A stretch of DNA of 64,000 nucleotides from Methanobacterium sp964452085 (GTDB taxonomy: Archaea > Methanobacteriota > Methanobacteria > Methanobacteriales > Methanobacteriaceae). The notes beneath the pieces are model-generated. The model was given only the letters and a program-made list of their open reading frames with translations, did not search any database and had not been told where the DNA came from. The position numbers and the translations under genes were made by a program. Location: contig CAYVKL010000005.1 of the NCBI GenBank assembly GCA_964452085.1, positions 68,502 to 132,501 on the forward strand. Reading direction: 5' to 3'. Positions 59,001-64,000 of the stretch are shown piece after piece. Position 1 is the first letter of the stretch. Every line of letters begins with the position of its first letter.

Positions 59001-61657
59001 ATACCCCCTCCTGAACCACCAGATCCGCCGTAATGCTGATATTTGATAAAATAGATATAATCGTAAGATCCATATAGGCCTCCTAAGCCTCCTGTTCCTG
59101 CAGTATTGTTTTCAATTATGGTATTATTTATGGATTTAATGGTGCCGCTGCTGAATATAGCGCCTCCACATCCTCCCTCTCCACCATTTCCTGGATCCAT
59201 AGGAACTAATATATCATGGCCATCATCTTCAACGTGATCTATTAGCCGCCCTAGGCCACCTTCACCTCCAGTTCCACCAGAGTTCTCATTAAAAGAAGAT
59301 CCAGTTAAGTTTAAAGTACCTGTGTTGTAGATAGCTCCCCCATTTCCACCATGGCCTCCTTCACCACCAAGATCAGAATAAGTAGCCTGACCACCTTTAC
59401 CACCCTGACCACCTTTATTTCCTGTAAATTGGCAATTGATAATGGTAATATCTCCTGAATTAGCAATTGCCCCTCCAGATCCACCATTACCTCCCTCACC
59501 CCCACCATAATTCATGGTGTTAGTTTTTTCCATCCCACTTTTACCTAGGCCACCTTGATTACTGGTTAAGTTAGATTCTTCAATTTTTAATTTGCCTTCA
59601 TTAAATATGGCTCCTCCATCCCCACCATCCCCACCATCAACATCTAAATATGATTCATGATCACCATCATTTCCATCTCCACCTTTATTATCATGAATAT
59701 TGGCATAGGTTATATTGCATATTTGGCCTTTATTGTATATTCCCCCTCCTTTTCCTCCATTTCCACCTTTTCCAGATGAAGGTCCTGAAGGATTTTGCGA
59801 TTTTCCGCCGGTCCCTGCTTTATTACTATAAATTTCAATCAAGTTAGTGGAATTTCCAGTTATAGTTAAATTTCCTGAGTTGTATATGCCCGCACCATAA
59901 CCTCCTTCACCACCGTCACCATACATAAATCCTAGTATTATTTCTCCATCTCCTGCATCTCCAGCATTGTTTTCATGTATTTTGGTGTTTTGGAGGATGT
60001 TTAAATTACCTTCGTTGTATACACCACCACCATTTCCCCCGTTACCGGCCTGATAGTTTAAACTACCTAAACCGCCATGTCCGGCTTTATTATGATGTAT
60101 TTCACAGTTTTGAAGGGTTAAATTTCCTTTATTATATATTCCCCCTCCATTTCCCCCGTTACCTCCATTTTCAAAATCAGCAGCATTTCCACTTGCCCCT
60201 GCATTATTATATTCTATTCCAGAGTCAGAGATAGTTAAATTACCTTCGTTGTATATGCCACCACCATTTCCACCTAATCCTGGGTGAGAACCGGCTGTGG
60301 CTGCATTCTTACCAATACCACAGTTGCTATCATAAATATTATTGTCATTGATGGTTAGATTACCCTTATTGTAGATTGCTCCTCCAGATCCACCATCTCC
60401 TGCACTGAATGCGCCATGGGCATCACCACCTGTACCGGTTGTACTATTTTTTATTAAACCGCCTGAAATTGATATTATACCATAATTGTAGATGGTTCCA
60501 CCGTTTCCCCCATCAGGGGCTGCTTTAAGATCTGTACCTTCCGCACCATTTCCGGAATAGTTACTATCAAAAATACAGTTAAAAATATTTATTTTGACAT
60601 TGGGGTTGTTGTAGATAGCTCCACCATTTCCACCATTTCCTCCAACCCATGCAGATCCTGATTGTGTACTTCCGCCATTTCCAGCATGATTAGTGGTAAA
60701 AGTGCTGTTCTGGATGGTTATTAAAGCACCATTATTATATATGGCCCCTCCATTTCCTCCATCAGTTCCGCTAGTAAGACCACTTGCGGCTCCTCCATTT
60801 CCTGCAAAATTACCTTCAAAAATACAGTCTGTAAGGGTTAATGTTGCAATATTATATATGGCCCCACCATGCCCACTTAATCCAGACTTAGCGGCAGCAT
60901 TGGAATTTCCACCTCTACCCGCATAATTTCCATTAAAAGAGGAATTGGTGATGGTGGAAGTACCTGCATTATATATTGCACCTCCTGATCCTCCATAATC
61001 ACCGTCATGAATATCACTGGCATCTCCACCTCTACCAGCGTAGTTATTATCAAAATAAGAATTTGCAATGTTTAATGTGCCTTTATTATATATTGCTCCC
61101 CCAGATCCCCCATGTCCGGCATGTTGAGCAAATGCATTGGCGTCAACCCCATTTCTGGCGTGATTATTGATAAATGTACAATTTGTAATGGTTAAGGTTC
61201 CATCATTGGTGACAGCACCACCATCATTACCATCGTCTCCGCCAGTATTATGTGATCCGCCATTTAGTAAAATAATATTTGAGATAACAACAGTACAGCC
61301 GCTATTAATATGGAAGATTAGATCATTATTTTCGGCATCTATTGTAGTATTTTGTGTTCCCTGGTTCCCGTTCCCATTAATGTTTAAATTCTTGTTAATT
61401 GTTATATATTTATTGTCATCTCCTTTATAGGTTCCACTGGCAATATTTACGGTGCCACCAGAAGCAACAGTTCCCACTGCATTTTCTATGGTTTTTTTAG
61501 CGTATTCCCATGAAGTACCATTATTGGAATCACTCCCATGGGAACCATTTACATAGATAGTAGAATAGCTGCTTTCCAAGTTTTCTGCATAAGCAGAGCT
61601 TGCAAAAATTAAACTAAATATGGATACCAGCAAAATTAAACTAAATTGGTTTTTCAT
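53948..61657 (-). CDS. Giant adhesin-like surface protein (beta-helix + ~10 DUF11 repeats, sorting-signal tail)
   Basis: 2569 residues. Signal peptide (about 1-24), a very long Gly-rich beta-helix (about 30-1130) with repeated 'GGNGGAIYN' and 'GNLTI' turns, closing at 'WNNWWGSNNEPK', an invasin/Ig-like segment (about 1150-1250) and about ten DUF11-type domains (about 1255-2470). The tail is 'VDMQETGLPLP', a membrane helix and 'KKRK'. Two DUF11 modules are near-perfect duplicates (see repeats). The last ~700 residues match the adhesin at 46768-51567. Likely a pseudomurein-associated attachment protein. AGGT precedes the ATG. Repeat richness makes copy-number variation, or assembly errors, possible. 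Confidence 0.9.
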   Translation of the reverse strand: MKNQFSLILLVSIFSLIFASSAYAENLESSYSTIYVNGSHGSDSNNGTSWEYAKKTIENAVGTVASGGTVNIASGTYKGDDNKYITINKNLNINGNGNQGTQNTTIDAENNDLIFHINSGCTVVISNIILLNGGSHNTGGDDGNDGGAVTNDGTLTITNCTFINNHARNGVDANAFAQHAGHGGSGGAIYNKGTLNIANSYFDNNYAGRGGDASDIHDGDYGGSGGAIYNAGTSTITNSSFNGNYAGRGGNSNAAAKSGLSGHGGAIYNIATLTLTDCIFEGNFAGNGGAASGLTSGTDGGNGGAIYNNGALITIQNSTFTTNHAGNGGSTQSGSAWVGGNGGNGGAIYNNPNVKINIFNCIFDSNYSGNGAEGTDLKAAPDGGNGGTIYNYGIISISGGLIKNSTTGTGGDAHGAFSAGDGGSGGAIYNKGNLTINDNNIYDSNCGIGKNAATAGSHPGLGGNGGGIYNEGNLTISDSGIEYNNAGASGNAADFENGGNGGNGGGIYNKGNLTLQNCEIHHNKAGHGGLGSLNYQAGNGGNGGGVYNEGNLNILQNTKIHENNAGDAGDGEIILGFMYGDGGEGGYGAGIYNSGNLTITGNSTNLIEIYSNKAGTGGKSQNPSGPSSGKGGNGGKGGGIYNKGQICNITYANIHDNKGGDGNDGDHESYLDVDGGDGGDGGAIFNEGKLKIEESNLTSNQGGLGKSGMEKTNTMNYGGGEGGNGGSGGAIANSGDITIINCQFTGNKGGQGGKGGQATYSDLGGEGGHGGNGGAIYNTGTLNLTGSSFNENSGGTGGEGGLGRLIDHVEDDGHDILVPMDPGNGGEGGCGGAIFSSGTIKSINNTIIENNTAGTGGLGGLYGSYDYIYFIKYQHYGGSGGSGGGIYSAGYLNLENTIIKNNRAGNGGDGQGCTNAKSDDGGEGGNGGGILIYGSIASTIQIINCTISNNQAGNGGNGGPTYISENNFYAADDPGDGGNGGSGSGIHIYYENKSNNPAITINISNSTISNNMPGNGGNGGIDTIHSKSSNGGNGGNGGGIGITSQVISNPAHYNLLLNMWTSTIINNSVGTGGQPYLSGVKGSDGVGGGLYSSDNHYFIIYLCRILNNTPQAVYLNLSTTNAYTNLWNNWWGSNNEPKDQITGKNINSSYYSPWIILNINASSNLLYPNQTSNITTNLIMNSIGQNTYQTYGMYVPEGIPVEFASNIGNVNPENSIISAGASSTIFNPDSTGGTGNVSATVDNQTVYTLIYMPLADVNITKTVDKTTANVGDIINYTITARNNGPDNATGLQIIDLIPAGLANPTYKVSTGTYNLGTGLWNIGTLLNGATATLNITGTVTSAWAGQNITNYANRTAQTEYNNLSNTTSATTYTKKADISISQTVNSPVNVNDHVTYQITVTNNGPDTATNINIRDILPSLFSAGTPSVGTFNNTSGIWNIPSLAHLASASLNISGIANSSMAGKTTNNTVTWINQTEYDPTPSTSTVGFYTKKADIVLTQTVNGAGSTKVNVNDIVTYIITAANNGPDNATGLEITDLLPVGFIFQSANTHGTGTFNQTTGIWNIGSLVNGATATLNITGLAGSSMAGLNLTNYANKTAQNEYSSLSNTTNTTVYTKLSAVTITNIANQSSLNVGQTASFTLTVTNNGPDLANIQITDLLSQLPSGFTAGTPTSGIYNSNTGIWTINNLTTGIPVILTFSGVLQNATAGTNITNHATATKTEYPFTVSITDATIYVKKADISISQTVNSPVNVNDHVTYQITVTNNGPDTATNINIRDVLPSLFSAGTPSVGTFNNTSGIWNIPSLAHLASASLNISGIATSSMAGKTTNNTVTWINQTEYDPTPSTSTVGFYTKKVNVSVTETVNGASSAIVNVNDTVTYIITAVNTGPDNATGLVVTDIMPQGLYNLSFTASTGQNTYNLTSGLWNIGTLFNGAVATLNITGTVTSALAGLNVTNYATITALNEYNQGISSSNASFYVPCVNVSIFQHPWCYDFDAKAFQTVSSYYNVIVYNVDVKNTGVDDATGVVIKDVLGDAYQFVGLSTEGVGTASYDSLSRTITWNISKLPKNTMAVLSIFALVVGIGNNTPNLLVNASLEHVDQYDLQDSNKWSNWSVYVGKAADIQVNQTQQVSNELDGQYLIYTITATCIGPGDATAVQITDNLPSGLISPVILSGSGATITSNKVVWTISSLVNGSNAVLVVKAKINSSGTLVNTATRTSQGVGELDWNHNNDAQTCIMTLSGNYTPTVNMNVDQSPWFYNDLTDNPQIASVYYTTILYNVIVKNTGPTDATGVIVKEVLGDGYQFISCTTRWAGTASYDDATKTVTWNVDYMPTGGKVVLTVFALVIATGNNTPDLTVNASLSHVDQYDNPGSKKCASYSVYVPSTLDASAADNQAYLYLNTILSESNHNIGELFTVKFKLGNSGPDNATNVKIKIPIPEGFQFVSASVDVGHCYYVAATRTLIWELPVVEVGDPYLNLNLLALTDGNYALRPVIIGGSYLLSAGDTVTPFNLNIGAIGSVNENSVNVIPVKALSKTVDMQETGLPLPMMVLSILIIISGVLVKKRK
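56091..56449. repeat. Internal DUF11 module duplicate, copy A
   Basis: About 119 codons of the larger adhesin, from 'KKADISISQTV' to 'GFYTKK', with only two seen residue differences from copy B at 57180-57538. The offset is 1089 bp. Confidence 0.85.
57180..57538. repeat. Internal DUF11 module duplicate, copy B
   Basis: Near-identical partner of 56091-56449. The sequences between the copies are other, divergent DUF11 modules, so the unit was duplicated as a 363-residue block that included neighbouring modules, or was homogenised by recombination. Confidence 0.85.
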
Positions 61658-62156
61658 CTTTTTACCTACTTATTACTCAAATTAAATGAATGCTAAATAT
61701 AAGTTCATTTGGAAAATTTTATATGAAAAAAATATAACCTAAATTCATAATAACTGGATGATGATAATATTACTAATATTGATTATACCCTCAAATATTG
61801 ATTTAATCTAACAATTAATTTAGAAATAATATTATATTTATTTTTCTATGATCTATTTGATTAATAAATTTAAACCCCATTGTAAGCATATTTAGGAAAA
61901 TAAGAAATTTAATTCATTTTTATGGATGGAAATTTACTAATATACTTTAAAATAGCTAAAAGGCATTAAAGAAAATGGTAATCATTAAATTGAAATTAAG
62001 TTGAATATATATTTACTTATTGGAAATTCATCCATGAATGCAAATTTGATATTATGGAAAAAATTCTAAACATTATATTTTTGGATTTTAAGTAGATTGA
62101 GTAATCAATGCTAAATTATGCCCCAGGATTAGTATTTATTTTAAAAAATTGGCAAG
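61658..62156. other. AT-rich intergenic region upstream of the larger adhesin
   Basis: This 499-bp gap is very AT-rich and has no convincing ORF on either strand. Minus-strand TTATATTTA at 61694-61702, about 37 bp before the adhesin ATG, is a candidate TATA box. Related sequences 'ATGGATGGAAATT' (about 61922) and 'TGGAAATTCATCCATGAATG' (about 62020-62039) form a weak inverted repeat. No RNA gene recognised. Confidence 0.4.
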
Positions 62157-62507
62157 CTATTTCACTGGCAGTCCACAATTCTCCCATCCCATTATTCCGC
62201 CAGCCATATTATATAAATTTTTGAAGCCCAATTTACTCATTATATCAATACTAGCACCACTTCGCATTCCAGATCGACAGTAAACTAGATATATTTTATC
62301 CTTATCCAATTCATTCACTTTTTTCTCAAAATCACGTGATTGATAGTCTAGATGCAGAGAACCCTCGATATGGGATTGATTGTATTCCCCCAGAGTTCTA
62401 ACATCCAATAAAACAAAGTTGGAGTTATTTTTGTTCTCCTGAATCATTACAGAAGCAGCATTGGGATCCAGATCTAGTTGAGAAGATGATGATTTTCGTC
62501 CAAACAT
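62157..62507 (-). CDS. Rhodanese-domain protein
   Basis: 116 residues, a single rhodanese domain. The active-site loop is 'VYCRSGMRSGAS' with catalytic Cys77, and 'VLLDVRTLGEYNQSHIEGSLHL' (in part 'LLDVRTLGEYNQSHI') is the typical N-terminal block. It would carry a persulfide for sulfur transfer; the acceptor is unknown. GAGGTTT precedes the ATG. Monocistronic. Confidence 0.92.
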   Translation of the reverse strand: MFGRKSSSSQLDLDPNAASVMIQENKNNSNFVLLDVRTLGEYNQSHIEGSLHLDYQSRDFEKKVNELDKDKIYLVYCRSGMRSGASIDIMSKLGFKNLYNMAGGIMGWENCGLPVK

Positions 62508-62680
62508 GTGAAACCTCGTTAACTTTTTAATTTTTAATCATACATAAAATCCGTAATCTAATATATTGTACTTAAAGTTGAAGAAATTTACGGTATTTCA
62601 GGTTAAAAAAAGGTATGTCAATATGGAATGAAAAATTTTGATGTGAAATTATTAGAATTAGATAAATAGTATTTAAAAAT

Positions 62681-62706
62681 AAAAAAAAGGAGTAAAGTCA
62701 AAGACT

Positions 62707-62710
<4 letters not shown>
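62681..62710 (-). terminator. Terminator of the thermosome gene
   Basis: GTAAAGTC (62692-62699) and GACTTTAC (62703-62710) form a perfect 8-bp stem with a 3-nt loop. On the minus strand the hairpin is followed by TCC and a long T-run (A-run at 62681-62688 on plus). The stop codon is inside the arm. Confidence 0.8.

Positions 62711-64000
<1,290 letters not shown>

Noticed and set aside
58380..61300. Regular short repeats on the plus strand (CCACC-rich, about 9-15 bp) resembling a CRISPR or satellite array
   Set aside because: They are the reverse complement of Gly-rich beta-helix codons (GGNGGxGGAIYN). Spacing is irregular, and there are no unique spacers of constant length.

Overview
The window looks like chromosomal DNA of a methanogenic archaeon of the order Methanobacteriales, most likely Methanobacterium or a close relative. 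The evidence is an archaeal-type PheS, a thermosome, archaeal HMG-CoA synthase and thiolase, a connectase-like DUF2121 protein, a Lhr-type helicase, a REC protein with a methanogen-type output domain, very large beta-helix/DUF11 adhesin-like proteins, AT-rich intergenic DNA, and GGTG/GGAGG ribosome-binding sites with frequent TTG and GTG starts. No rRNA, insertion sequence, integrase or CRISPR array was seen. One tRNA gene, tRNA-Thr(CGT), is present.

Layout. 0-0.9 kb: 3' end of uvrA. 1.2-5.4 kb: four-gene two-component cluster (histidine kinase, single-domain regulator, REC-PAS-PAS-kinase, REC with Cys-rich output domain). 5.6-9.6 kb: DUF362, connectase-like protein, a metallo-beta-lactamase-fold gene broken by a one-base frameshift, tRNA-Thr, two small membrane proteins. 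9.7-11.3 kb: small Cys-rich and zinc-ribbon membrane proteins. 11.4-18.2 kb: housekeeping and repair genes (aroC, two GNATs, a MagIII-like glycosylase, hemB, a citG-like gene, pheS). 18.2-24.5 kb: sulfite-oxidase-like protein with a small His-bearing membrane partner, phosphoesterase, Lhr helicase, glutamine-synthetase-like ligase. 24.8-35 kb: a small beta-helix surface protein, a conserved hypothetical, a HisG-like protein, more zinc-ribbon membrane proteins, lipoproteins, a membrane-anchored M14-like hydrolase, a flavodoxin-PPOX fusion, a DEDD nuclease. 35-46.5 kb: PolX, MFS transporter, MsrA, an Nmad3-like protein, thioesterase, ferritin-like protein, MacB-type ABC exporter, 5-formyl-THF cycloligase-like protein, HMG-CoA synthase and thiolase. 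46.7-61.7 kb: accessory island with two giant surface proteins. 62.1-64 kb: rhodanese and the 3' part of a thermosome gene.

The most notable discovery is inside the island. Between the two giant adhesins lies an asparagine-synthetase-like gene (51838-53718) whose product lacks the glutaminase Cys2 and resembles lasso-peptide macrolactam cyclases. Convergent to it, 36 bp away, is a very short gene (53755-53868, minus strand, 37 codons). Its product has the lasso leader pattern at the expected spacing (Tyr -17, Pro -14, Ile -12, Gly -8, Thr -2), followed by a 14-residue core starting with Gly and having a single acidic residue, Asp9. This is a candidate archaeal lasso peptide locus, predicted to form a nine-residue Gly1-Asp9 ring. 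The usual RRE (B1) and leader-peptidase (B2) genes are not in the window, so they must act from elsewhere, be replaced, or be lost.

Other points of interest: C-terminal 'QxTGxP - TM - Lys/Arg' tails shared by three surface proteins (putative sorting signals), near-identical C-terminal halves of the two giant adhesins, a possible ATT start codon, a Ser rather than Thr at the predicted nucleophile position of the connectase-like protein, and thiolase/HMG-CoA synthase genes without an adjacent DUF35 partner.
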